Shown: in pieces, positions 1 to 8,949 of the stretch
How the letters are laid out: the number at the start of each line of letters is the position of its first letter
Numbering within the stretch: the first letter of the stretch is position 1
Source of the DNA: Glycine soja
Lineage: Eukaryota > Streptophyta > Magnoliopsida > Fabales > Fabaceae
Assembly (NCBI RefSeq): GCF_004193775.1
Contig: NC_041019.1
Location: 31,232,034 to 31,296,033 of the forward strand
Reading direction: 5' to 3'
DNA length: 64,000 nt
Position numbers and translations under genes: made by a program
The notes under the pieces: generated by a model
Database searches by the model: none
The model's input: only the letters and a program-made list of their open reading frames with translations
What the model was told of the DNA's origin: nothing

Positions 1-1151
1 GTGAAACACTTTTATCTTTTGGTGAAAATTGGTGTATGGTTTGATTTTGGATTGAATGCGTGATTGTGATGGAATTTGTGTTTCTTTTCATGAGTTTGAG
101 CAAGTGTGTATGTTAGACAAAGAAAGAACAAGAATGTGAACTTGCATTTAGAATTGTTGGTCAGTAGACAAATTGATTGAGAAAGAAAAGCTTGAACCAA
201 AACCGGTGAGAGTGTGAACTTAAACTGTGAGTCAACGACTAGCTATGAGTAATAATCTTTGTATCAATCTCTGAATTTTAGAATGAAATGTATAAATGAG
301 GACATGGTGGAGGCCATGATTGTGCATACACAAGCCTTTTGACCAAAAAGCTTACCCTGAATTATAATTGTATCATTTGCACGCTTTATGAGCTGAATGA
401 TTTTGTCAATAATTGAACCCTGAACCTAAATGATTATCTCCAGATACCTTGTTTAGACTCTAGGAGAGCATATGGTTCAAGGAAAATTTACCCCAAATTT
501 GGGGGAGTGGAACTAATTGGGATCCAAAGAAAGAGATAAAGCATCAGCACACACAACACATAAGTTGTGTGTTAAAAAAAGAGAAGAAAGAAAAAGAAAG
601 CAATCAAAGAAAAGGTGTGCTCATGTAATAAGGTCAAAAGCAAATGACAGTGAAAAGCTAGTGAGCAAGCTAATTGTATTAAAAAGATCACTTGGATAAG
701 TGTAGGATTTGTGCTCTTTTAAAATCTAAGCCTTTGAATCCTAGAAAAACCAATGAATTTTTGTAGCCAAGCCTCACTACAAGCCTAGGAAAGTCCTTCT
801 GATTTTGTTTATACATTTTTGACTTTATGGCATGAGATGAAGTGCAAAGATTGGACCGCTTGCTAGTTGTTATTAATGAATAACTTAGACACTTGTGCTT
901 GAGTGAAACAGTAGCCGTGAGACTGTGGTTTAAGCTACTTTCCTTAATATCTGTCTTATGCCAAACTTCATCTAATTGTACAGGTTACATTTTATTCTTC
1001 TCTTTGAATAACTGCATATTTTGTGAAAGAATACTGATGAGAGAATTTTGCTCCATTCTTGTATCATGCAATTAGTGACTTTTGCTGCATACACCTTTGT
1101 ACATAATCACTGCATATTTTTGTCACTTGGGGACCAATGCTCTGTTCTTTA

Positions 1152-1171
1152 TTTGCTTGAGGACAAGCAAA
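1152..1171 (+). other. Hairpin with AGGA loop upstream of PPT
   Basis: TTTGCTTG and CAAGCAAA are perfect reverse complements around an AGGA loop, giving an 8-bp stem with a tetraloop. The hairpin ends nine bases before the polypurine tract. A hairpin with the same loop but a different paired stem occurs at 52499-52514 in element D. Confidence 0.6.
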
Positions 1172-1179
1172 ATTGTAAA

Positions 1180-1190
1180 CTTGAGGGAGT
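1180..1190 (+). other. Polypurine tract of the first element
   Basis: The run ACTTGAGGGAG(T) immediately precedes TGTTAGTCGG, the presumed start of the 3' LTR. In LTR retrotransposons this position primes plus-strand DNA synthesis. The call rests on position and composition. Confidence 0.55.
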
Positions 1191-2397
1191 TGTTAGTCGG
1201 TGAATATGATTAACTTTTGTGTATAAAACTTGTGTAAATTGTATCAAACTCCTCCAATTTATGGTTATTTTGTAGTGTTATAAGTTCTTTTAGTTGAAGA
1301 TAGATAATAAATACTTAGTAATTCTGTTTTGTGTGTTTAATAATCATTTTCTCTCAATTTCAGGTTAATTAGGCAAGCTTGTGAAGTGTTGATTTTCATA
1401 CACTTGCTAAGCCAATCTGCTGGCTTAGCGAGCCATCCGCTGAGCGCAACATTCCTTGACTAAGTGCGAGGAAGAATCTGGAAGAAGGATGAGCTGTGCA
1501 TGTTCGCTGAGCGAAGGGTCATGATGTAGGCTCCATTGGAGCTTGTAGGTCTAGGATCTTCTTCATCAATGGATTCCTTTGCTTCTTGGAAGATGAATGG
1601 CAGTGGAATGGAGAAGGAAGAGAGAGAGTAGATGCCACTTCAAGGAGAAGATGAGTCTAGAAGAAGCTCACTACCATAGGAGGCCATGGATAAGAGCTTG
1701 GAGGAAGATGGAGATGAATGAAGGGGGAGGAAGAGAAGAGCACGAAATTTTGTTCTCAAAAAGAGCTCTAAAATCCGAAGTTTAATTTTCAAATGATCAA
1801 AGTTAAAAAAATGCACACACATGACCTCTAATTATAGCCTAAGTGTCACACAAAATTGGAGGGAAATTTGAATTTCTATTCAAATTTCACTTGAATTTGA
1901 AATTGAATTTGTGGAGCCAAATTTTGGAGCCAAAATTTCACTAATTATGATTAGTGAATTTTAGCTATGGTTCAGCCCACTAATCCAAGATCAAGTCCAA
2001 GATTCTCCACTAAGTGTGCTTAGGTGTCATGAGGCATGTAAAGCATGAAGGACATGCACAAAGTGTGACTATATGATGTGACAATGGGGTGTAGCAAGCA
2101 AATGCTCACCTCTCCCTCTAAAATTTAATTGGATTGGGCTTCTCCCAATTCAATTAAATTTATTTCTCCACACACACATTAAATATTCACTTAATGCATG
2201 TGAAATTCAAAAAATACCCCTAATACGAAAACTAGTCTAGGTACCCTAAAATACAAGGGCTGAAAAATCCTACATTTCTAGGGTACCCTACCTACATTAT
2301 GGAGCCCTAAATACAAGACCCAAAAATAACGAAATCCTACATTTCTATTGTTTGATGGCATGCAACCTTTGGTTGACCGCTTTGAGGTACTTGGCAC
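1191..2397 (+). mobile_element. 3' LTR of the first Ty3/gypsy element, truncated
   Basis: It starts with TGTTAGTCGG after a polypurine tract. No coding region is seen. The 3' limit is not a clean CA end: at about 2398 the sequence becomes homologous to the Ogre-type LTRs at 21535 and 30430, so the LTR seems cut by that neighbour. 2225-2350 contains two copies of a motif around TACCCTA/AATACAAG, which suggests a small internal duplication. Short ORFs at 1597-1785 and 2278-2535 are not supported by anything else. Confidence 0.5.
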
Positions 2398-3877
2398 CCT
2401 TTGTTGCACAATACGTGAAGTTTCGAGACATGCCGGAAATAAAAAGGAAGCACTGTTACGCAATCTGTGAAATTCCGTAACATGCCAGAAATCAAAAGGA
2501 AGTATTGTTACGCAATCCGTGAGTTTCCGTAACATTCCGAAAGCTAAAAAAGGAGTAATTACAAGACCCGTAAGGTTCCGTAACCTTATAGAAAGAAAAC
2601 AAGTATCATTACAAAATTCGTAAAGTTTTGTAACGTTACGGAAAAAGAATCACAAAAAAGGCAAGGGGGTGTATTTAGTAAAAAGGGGGTGCAAATAGCA
2701 ACCAGGCCCATTTGGGCCTTCCAGGATGTTCCTCCAGAAGGCGGTTGCTTCTGGAGGAAGCAACCTGGCTCGCCTGGGCGAGCTGGGTGGCAAGCTCCTC
2801 CCCTATTTTCCTATAAATAGAGGGAGGAGTGAAGGAGAAAGTGGTTCAGCCCTTCTGGTACTTCGTAATCACTTAAAATTAGTGAGGAAAATTGTTTCCG
2901 TGAAAAAAATCCAAACCAAGGCGCTTCCATAACGTTTCCGTGGGTGATTTCGCAAAGATTTTCAACCGTTCTTCGTTGTTCGTCGTTCGTTCTTCGTCGT
3001 TCTTCGGTCTTCAACCGGTAAGTTCCCGAAATTGAACTTTTCAATTCATTCTATGTACCCTTGGTGGTCCCCATTTGTTTCGTGTACTTTTATTCTCGTT
3101 TCATTTACTTTCCGTACCCCCTTTTGACGTGCTTTAGTCATTTACTTAAGTCATTTTCTCGCCTAATCAAAAAATAAAATAAATTTCCACCGATCATTTG
3201 ATTTGTAATATCCGTTAATTTCTGTTAAAATGAAATCTGACCGTTCGGTCATGCCGTAACCACGTTGGAAACCAAAAAGAGGTAAAATAATAATATAATA
3301 ATAAAAAAATATCTTTTAGTAAGATAAACCAAAAAAAATCAATCGGACGTTTCTCTTTGGGATTTCTCTTTCTTAATTGAATTGACTAATAACTAAAGTG
3401 AAACTAAGGCTAAAATCAACTCAAAAAGTCAAGCTCATCTGCAAAAAATCAGTAAAAAGGATTTTAAGATTCGATACCTCAGTTTTTCACACCAAGTAAA
3501 AATGGATCATTTTAAGATCCAACGCCTTAAAAGGACCATCTTCCAAGAAAAAAGAATCGCTTGATTCCCCCTTTAGAAAGAACTGCGTAGGTCTGATTTC
3601 CTCTTCGATGGAGGGTACGTAGGAGCAAGAGCCCCACTTTTGTCGACCTCAAAAATAAAAAAGAAATAAAAGTTTAGATACACAATTTAACACGATTCTA
3701 ATTTAAGGCTGTTGTCCTTTGGGACAAACGTGAGAGGTGCTAATACCTTCCTCAAACTTAAATACAACTCCCGAATCTGGAATATTCTTCATGACCGGTT
3801 CCTTCGGTTTTTTCGACGTTTTCCACAAATAAACGTTGGTGGCGACTCCGCGCATTTTCCTCCTTTGAAAGATGCTC
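2398..3877 (+). mobile_element. Ogre-type LTR, 3' end lost (LTR 1)
   Basis: This stretch is homologous along almost its whole length to the LTRs at 4949-6133, 21535-23031, 30363-31919 and 40695-42247: the CGTAA-rich start, the GCTCGCCTGGGCGAGC palindrome, the TATA box and the ACGTTGGTGGCGACTCCG block near the end all appear in order. The last 50 or so bases of an Ogre LTR are missing because an Athila LTR begins at 3878. The 5' start is also not the TGTCATACCC seen in element C. No internal region follows, so this is an orphan LTR produced by deletion or unequal recombination. Confidence 0.75.
2768..2819 (+). promoter_or_regulatory. U3 palindrome and TATA box of LTR 1
   Basis: The 16-bp palindrome GCTCGCCTGGGCGAGC (2768-2783) is followed 28 bases later by TATAAATA (2812-2819). 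The same pair with nearly the same spacing recurs in every plus-strand Ogre-type LTR of the window, so it is the likely core promoter of the family. Confidence 0.6.
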
Positions 3878-4948
3878 TGATCGAGGCCGTACCCGAATCA
3901 AATAAACATGAAAATGCAGTAACTAGGAAGTGATCCTAGGTCGTTTCCCAAAGAGCAATGACAAACCAAATGTTCATAATATACTTGCGCAGTAACAGTA
4001 ACGATTAGGGGGGGTTTGTTTGTTTTGTGATTAAAGAGCAGAATAAGTAAACTGGAATATGAAACTACTAATATTAAAAACGGGTTGTTTCCTCTGATTC
4101 AGAAGCCATTCTCTTATCCTGGGTCATGGAGAATTTGTCCCTAACAGTTAACCACTTAATCCAACCCTATTTCAATTTACTAAGCGAAAATCAACTTAGG
4201 GTTGTCAATACGTGATTAGGCACCACATACACCAGTTAGTCCTTCGTCCATTAAGCATGAACACAAGTTAGGCTCAGAGGCAATTAATCGAACACGAAGC
4301 GTGCACTGATTAATGTTCACGAATTTGGGTTAACTGGTGAAGGGAAAACTGCCAGGAAACCACATTATAAACGAAACCTCAAAGAGAGTTGGGCTTCGTC
4401 CTCAAAAGGAAACAACACCAAAATATTTAGCCTTCCATAGATTCAAACAGAAAACGTAAATGAAACATGAAGCAGAAACGTAAACGAACAGAAATGTAAA
4501 TGAACAGAAACTTAAATAGGACAGAAACGAAATTGAAAGTAGAAGAAGAAACAAGAACGAAATTGTAATTAGAAGCAGAAAATGTAAAATTGCATTAGTG
4601 AACAATAGCATCAAAGCAGAAAACGTAAAACCCTAAAACAAAAGCTCTGAATAATGAATAGCATCACAGAATAGCCTTCCACGAATCCCAAGGCTGCTAT
4701 TTAAAAATAGTCACTCAAAGTCACTGGGCCCTATTACAATACTCTGGCCCAAAACGAAATAAACACTGAACAACATAAAATAAAATTGCGAAATTTCCTA
4801 ATTAGAAATTAACTAAGGTAAGCGCTGCTTTATTTGCCCTCTTCAAGTCCATAACCAAAATCCGGATTAAGCCCAATGTTTCATTAATTCCTGAAATTAG
4901 ATTAAAAACATCAAATTAGCTAAATGAGCCCAAATAATAAAACTGCCT
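3878..4948 (-). mobile_element. Athila-type LTR on the minus strand, truncated
   Basis: It begins TGATCGAGGCCGTACCCG, the reverse complement of the 3' end of the LTRs of element D (51179 and 55161), and stays homologous to D (poly-G tract, ACTAAGCGAAA, GCCTTCCAT, GGGCCC blocks) up to AAACTGCCT at 4941-4948. About 110 bases that would form the LTR's 5' end are missing; an Ogre-type LTR begins at once. No target-site duplication is visible and no internal region is attached. It is nearer to D than to elements B or 23032-26387 by its end sequence. Confidence 0.75.
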
Positions 4949-6133
4949 GATGGGCCTTCCAGATTCTTCCTCCAGAAGCAACCTTGCTCGCCTGGGCGAG
5001 CTGGGTGGCAAGCTCCTCCCCTATTTTGCTATAAATAGGGGGAGGAGTGAAGAAGAAAAGGGTTCAGCCTTCCTGGCACTTCTCCCTCTCTCGAAATTGC
5101 TGAGGCAAATTATTTCCGTGAAGAAAATCCAAGCCGAGGTGCTTCCGTAACGTTTCCATGAGTAATTACGCGAAGATTCTCGACCATTCTTCAACATTCA
5201 TCGTTCGTTCTTCATTTTCTTCAGTCTTCAATGGGTAAGTACCTCAAACCGAGCTTTTCAATTCATTTTATGTACCCGTGGTGGTCCACATTTTGTTTCA
5301 TGTATTTTTATTCTCGTTTTCATTCGCTTTCTATACCCCCTTTTGACGTGCTTCAGTCATTTACTTAAGTCATTTCTCGCCTAATCTAAAAATAAAATAA
5401 ATTTCCACTGATCATTTGAATTGTATCATTTGTTAATTTCTGTTAAAATGAATTCCGACCGTTCGGTCGTGCCGTAACCACGTCGAAAATCAAAAAAGAG
5501 GTAAAATAATAATATAATAATCAGAAAAAATACCTTTTAGTAGAATAAAGCAAAAAATCAATCGGACATTTTCTCTTTGGGATTTCTCATTCTTAATTGA
5601 ATTGACTAATAACTAAAGTGAAACTAAGGCTAAAATCAACTCGCCTAGTCAAGCTCGTTCACAAAAATAAGGTTTTGAAAGTTTATCATTTCAGTTTCTT
5701 ACCAAGTAAAATGGATCATTTTTAAGGTCCAACGCCTTAAAATGATCACCTTTCAAGTAAAAAGAATCACTTGATTCACGCATAAGAAAGAACTACGTAG
5801 GTCTGATTTCCTCTTCGATGGAGGGTACGTAGGAGCAAAAGCCCTGCTTTTGTCGACCTCAAAAAATAAAAAGAAATAAAAGTTAAGGTAACACAATTCC
5901 ACAATTCTTAAAAATAGGCTGTTGTCCTTTGGGACAAATGTGAGAGGTGCTAATACCTTCCTCAAACGTAGATACAACTCCCGAACTTAGAATTTTCATT
6001 CGACCGGTTTCCTTCGGTTTTTCCGACGTTTTCCACAAATAAACGTTGGTGGCGACTCCGTGCATCTTTCCTCCTTTGGAAAGCGCACTCGTGAGCCTCG
6101 CCCTCGCTCGCCCGCGAAGGGCATGTTGCGACA
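4949..6133 (+). mobile_element. 5' LTR of element A, 5'-truncated
   Basis: It starts in the middle of the U3 region (GGGCCTTCCAG) right after Athila sequence and runs to the family's end signal GTTGCGACA. The palindrome and TATA box are retained, so a core promoter is still present, but about 400 bases of upstream U3 are gone. It is followed two bases later by a primer binding site, which marks it as the 5' LTR. Confidence 0.85.
4986..5037 (+). promoter_or_regulatory. U3 palindrome and TATA box of element A 5' LTR
   Basis: GCTCGCCTGGGCGAGC occupies 4986-5001 and TATAAATA 5030-5037. Transcription would start about 30 bases downstream and run into the leader and ORF1. Confidence 0.6.
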
Positions 6134-6134
6134 G

Positions 6135-6156
6135 TTGGCGACTCCACTGGGGACCT
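6135..6156 (+). other. Primer binding site of element A
   Basis: TTGGCGACTCCACTGGGGAC lies one base after the LTR end. A PBS of this TGGCGAC type is characteristic of Ogre/Tat elements, for which a tRNA-Arg primer has been proposed. The same sequence sits after the 5' LTR of element C (31921). Confidence 0.8.
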
Positions 6157-6842
6157 TTTTGTGAGTTAGGCCTATTTTAAGGAATTGTGGATTTGTGAAA
6201 CTTCGTGTGTGCATTTGTTGAACTGTATAAAATGTAAATAACTGTTGTCTATTTCGCATTTTTTACACTGCATTCTAAGCACCCACAGGTTTGAGTAAAA
6301 AAGGGGCCCTATACCCGGGTTCATGGGAATTTAAGGAGTGGAGGTGAATCTATTATCATGATAGGTCTCCGACTTGCTTGATAATAGTGAAACCTCGTCT
6401 AGAGCTTTCTCTCTTTATAATGTGTTGTCGTTGGTATTCCATACCGCCACAATATTATTATCTTGAGTGATGATACCTCTAGAAAACAGCCGTGTGAGTT
6501 ATGAATTGTTGGGGAGTAGTTATTAGAGACCCCTAGATATTGTCCTATAGGTTCTCAAATAGGGGCAAAGAGCAAACACGCTCCGTGCCATTCGTTCTCA
6601 TGCATATTTGGTAAATAGCACCAGTTTATAGTTTTGCTAGTGATGTTTGGTTTCATTAGGATAATACGTGACCTTTTTAATACTACGTTGAGGCGCCATC
6701 ATGCCCAAAACGTAGCATTAAAATTGGATCCCCGCGATCTCGTATGTGTGAATTACCCCTTTGTGTTGTTTTCTTTCCGTTTCATGCATACGCATTGCAT
6801 CATTCATGTCAGAGTCTTGATCCACCCCTTTTTTTTAGGTAA
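6157..6842 (+). other. Leader (5' untranslated region) of element A
   Basis: This 0.69-kb leader has no credible gene; the 70-codon ORF at 6634 overlaps ORF1 out of frame and is not conserved in element C. It carries a stem-loop at 6683-6715 with GGCGCC in the loop. A pyrimidine-rich run ending in TTTTTTTAG lies just before the ORF1 start and could be a splice acceptor, though no matching donor was identified. The leader is closely matched by 31941-32628 in element C. Confidence 0.7.
6683..6715 (+). other. Leader stem-loop with palindromic GGCGCC loop (A)
   Basis: CTACGTT (6683-6689) pairs with AACGTAG (6709-6715). The 19-base loop contains the 6-bp palindrome GGCGCC at 6692-6697. In retroviruses, loops with such palindromes between PBS and gag start RNA dimerisation; a like role here is inference only. 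Confidence 0.45.
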
Positions 6843-8711
6843 ATGATGGGGACAAATCAAAACGGCAAAAGGTTTTATCAAGTCAAGGTTAAAAGTCTAG
6901 ATGTCACCAGCCTCAAGGAATTGGGACGATTGATGGGACCTCTCCAAAGGCAAGCCTTTCGCAAAGTGTACGGAAAGATTCTAGATTTGACCGCGGCGGA
7001 GGTATTTACGGAAGCTGTCATATCCCTCGCCCAATACTATGACCAGCCGTTGAGGTGCTTCACGTTTGGGGACTTCCAAATGGTACCGACTATTGAAGAG
7101 TTTGAGGAGATACTAGGATGCCCTCTTGGGGGGAGAAAACTGTATCTTTTCTCCGGGTTTCTTCCCTCCTTGAGCAAGATTGCTGCTGTGGTCGGGGATT
7201 CGGCAAGAGAGTTGGATTGCATGAAGCAAACTCGCAACGGCATAGTGGGCCTGCCACGGAAATATTTGGAAGGCAAGGCAAGGGATATGGCGAGCCAAGA
7301 GAAGTGGGGCCCGTTTACGGATATACTAGCTTTGTTGATTTTTGGGGTTGTCCTCTTTCCGAACGTGGACGGTTTGGTGGACTTGGCTGCCATTGACGCT
7401 TTCCTCGCATATCACCATAGCAAGGAGAGTCCAGTGGTGGCTATCTTGGCAGATTTGTTTGATACCTTTGACCGGAGATGTGAGAAAAATAGTGCACGGA
7501 TTGTCTGTTGTTTACCCGCTCTCTGTGTGTGGATAGTTTCACACCTATTTCAACAAGACACCCGACACCCGTGTCCGCTTCAAAGATATCGCTCATGCGC
7601 CGAAAAAGGAAGAGTCGATTGGGACCAACATTTGGCTGGAATAGGAGGCAACGCAATCAATTGGTTTCCTCGTTGGAAGGAAGGCAAGGAAGGAGTTCTC
7701 TTCTCGTGTGGGGACTACCCTAATGTTCCATTGATAGGAACTAGGGGTTGTATTAATTATAATCCCACACTCGCCATAAGACAGCTAGGGTACCCCATGA
7801 GGGGAGCGCCAACCGAAGAAAGTCTCTCGCCTTTCCTTATGAGGGATCTAGGCGCGAAAAGTCTCAAGGTGATACAAAGAGTCCACAAGGCGTGGAGAAG
7901 TCCGTTGAAGAAAGACAAGGAGCTTAGAGGCATCCGAAATGGCGTCATCGATGGTTATCATGGATGGCTAAGAGTTCACACGCGAGGGTTAGATTGGCTC
8001 TCCAAATTGAAAGTTATCAATGAGGAGAACTTTGAAGCTCCGGAAGAAGATGAAGAAGTCCAAGCTCTAAAATTAGAGCTAGGGAAGGCGAGACTCGCCA
8101 AGGAGAAGTTCAAATCAGCCGCTACACACATCCGGAAAGAGTACACCGAGTTACAAGAGGAAAACGTGGCCACTGCAAGAGCCCTTGAACAAGAAACTAA
8201 AAGGGCCCGCAAGGAGGAATATGGCCGAGAGAAATTCTGGGGAGCATTGTGGGGTAGCAACAATGAGCTCAAGCTCCGAAGAGAGGAAAGAGACCGGTCA
8301 CGGGTGCATGGCATGATCTTAAAAGAAGAGTTAGCTGCTTGCGCAAGGTCCAAGAGGAGTTTGGCTCAACACTTGGAAGCCACAGAGCAAAGCATGCTAG
8401 CTATCATAGGGCAATACAAGGAAGAGTTGAACCAGTCTGTGGCCCATGAACAAAGGCTAGTGGAGGATTTTGCACAAGTGTACGCCGAAAAAGAAGCAAG
8501 AGGGAGGGTGATTGATGCATTGCATCAAGGAGCGACTATGTGGATGGATAGGTTCGCCTTGACCTTGAATGGAAGTCAAGACCTCCCGCGTCTATTAGCC
8601 AAAGCAAAAGCCATGGCTGAAGTGTGTACGGCCCCCGAGGAGATTCATGGTCTAATCAATTACTGTCAACACATGATAGATTTGATGGCCCACATAATTA
8701 GAAACCGTTAG
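6843..8711 (+). CDS. Ogre ORF1 protein (unknown function), element A
   Basis: An intact 622-aa ORF between leader and gag, the position of the extra ORF1 of Ogre elements. The first of two adjacent ATGs is taken as the start because element C has the same pair. The N-terminal two thirds look globular (motifs YYDQPLRCFTFGDF, LGCPLGGRKPY, FPRWKEG, GTRGCINYNP) and resemble the plant domain of unknown function I know from such proteins (DUF7745-like, from memory). Residues about 380-560 are rich in charged heptad-like stretches (LKLELGKARLAKEKF, EETKRARKEE), a likely coiled coil. The end is a conserved EEIHGLINYCQHMIDLMAHI motif. No enzyme motif is seen. It is unbroken although gag-pol next to it carries many stops. 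Role is unknown; virion or RNA-binding roles would be guesses. Confidence 0.85.
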   Translation: MMGTNQNGKRFYQVKVKSLDVTSLKELGRLMGPLQRQAFRKVYGKILDLTAAEVFTEAVISLAQYYDQPLRCFTFGDFQMVPTIEEFEEILGCPLGGRKLYLFSGFLPSLSKIAAVVGDSARELDCMKQTRNGIVGLPRKYLEGKARDMASQEKWGPFTDILALLIFGVVLFPNVDGLVDLAAIDAFLAYHHSKESPVVAILADLFDTFDRRCEKNSARIVCCLPALCVWIVSHLFQQDTRHPCPLQRYRSCAEKGRVDWDQHLAGIGGNAINWFPRWKEGKEGVLFSCGDYPNVPLIGTRGCINYNPTLAIRQLGYPMRGAPTEESLSPFLMRDLGAKSLKVIQRVHKAWRSPLKKDKELRGIRNGVIDGYHGWLRVHTRGLDWLSKLKVINEENFEAPEEDEEVQALKLELGKARLAKEKFKSAATHIRKEYTELQEENVATARALEQETKRARKEEYGREKFWGALWGSNNELKLRREERDRSRVHGMILKEELAACARSKRSLAQHLEATEQSMLAIIGQYKEELNQSVAHEQRLVEDFAQVYAEKEARGRVIDALHQGATMWMDRFALTLNGSQDLPRLLAKAKAMAEVCTAPEEIHGLINYCQHMIDLMAHIIRNR

Positions 8712-8949
8712 GTTCTCTTGTAACACCTTTGTATAATCTTGGCTAGATGAAAGCTTTGTTCTTTTTATAAAATGAGAAGTTCTGAACTCATCATGTTATC
8801 TAAAAAACCCTTGGGGTGGATCTAAGTGCTCCGATCATTCATTTGCATATTCATGTTTTGGTGGCATACTCACCGTTGTTTATTTCTTTGGGAATTTCAT
8901 CATAACTAAGAAAACACCAAGGCACCCCTATAACACTCGATCCAGAAAA

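Larger units (their letters stand above)
1..1190 (+). mobile_element. 3' non-coding end of a Ty3/gypsy element
   Basis: No convincing coding region is seen here. The stretch ends in a hairpin (1152-1171) and a purine-rich run directly before a TG dinucleotide that opens an LTR at 1191, which is the usual arrangement at the 3' end of an LTR retrotransposon. A perfect 14-bp palindrome CCCCAAATTTGGGG lies at 491-504 and is followed by a G/A-rich run that itself looks like a polypurine tract. The element's coding part would lie left of the window. The lineage (Athila/Calypso-like or another Ty3 lineage) cannot be decided from this piece. Confidence 0.6.

Noticed and set aside
7976..8353. Minus-strand ORF of 125 codons inside ORF1, also at 33762-34139
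   Set aside because: It is an antisense shadow of the charged coiled-coil codons of ORF1 and is conserved only because ORF1 is.
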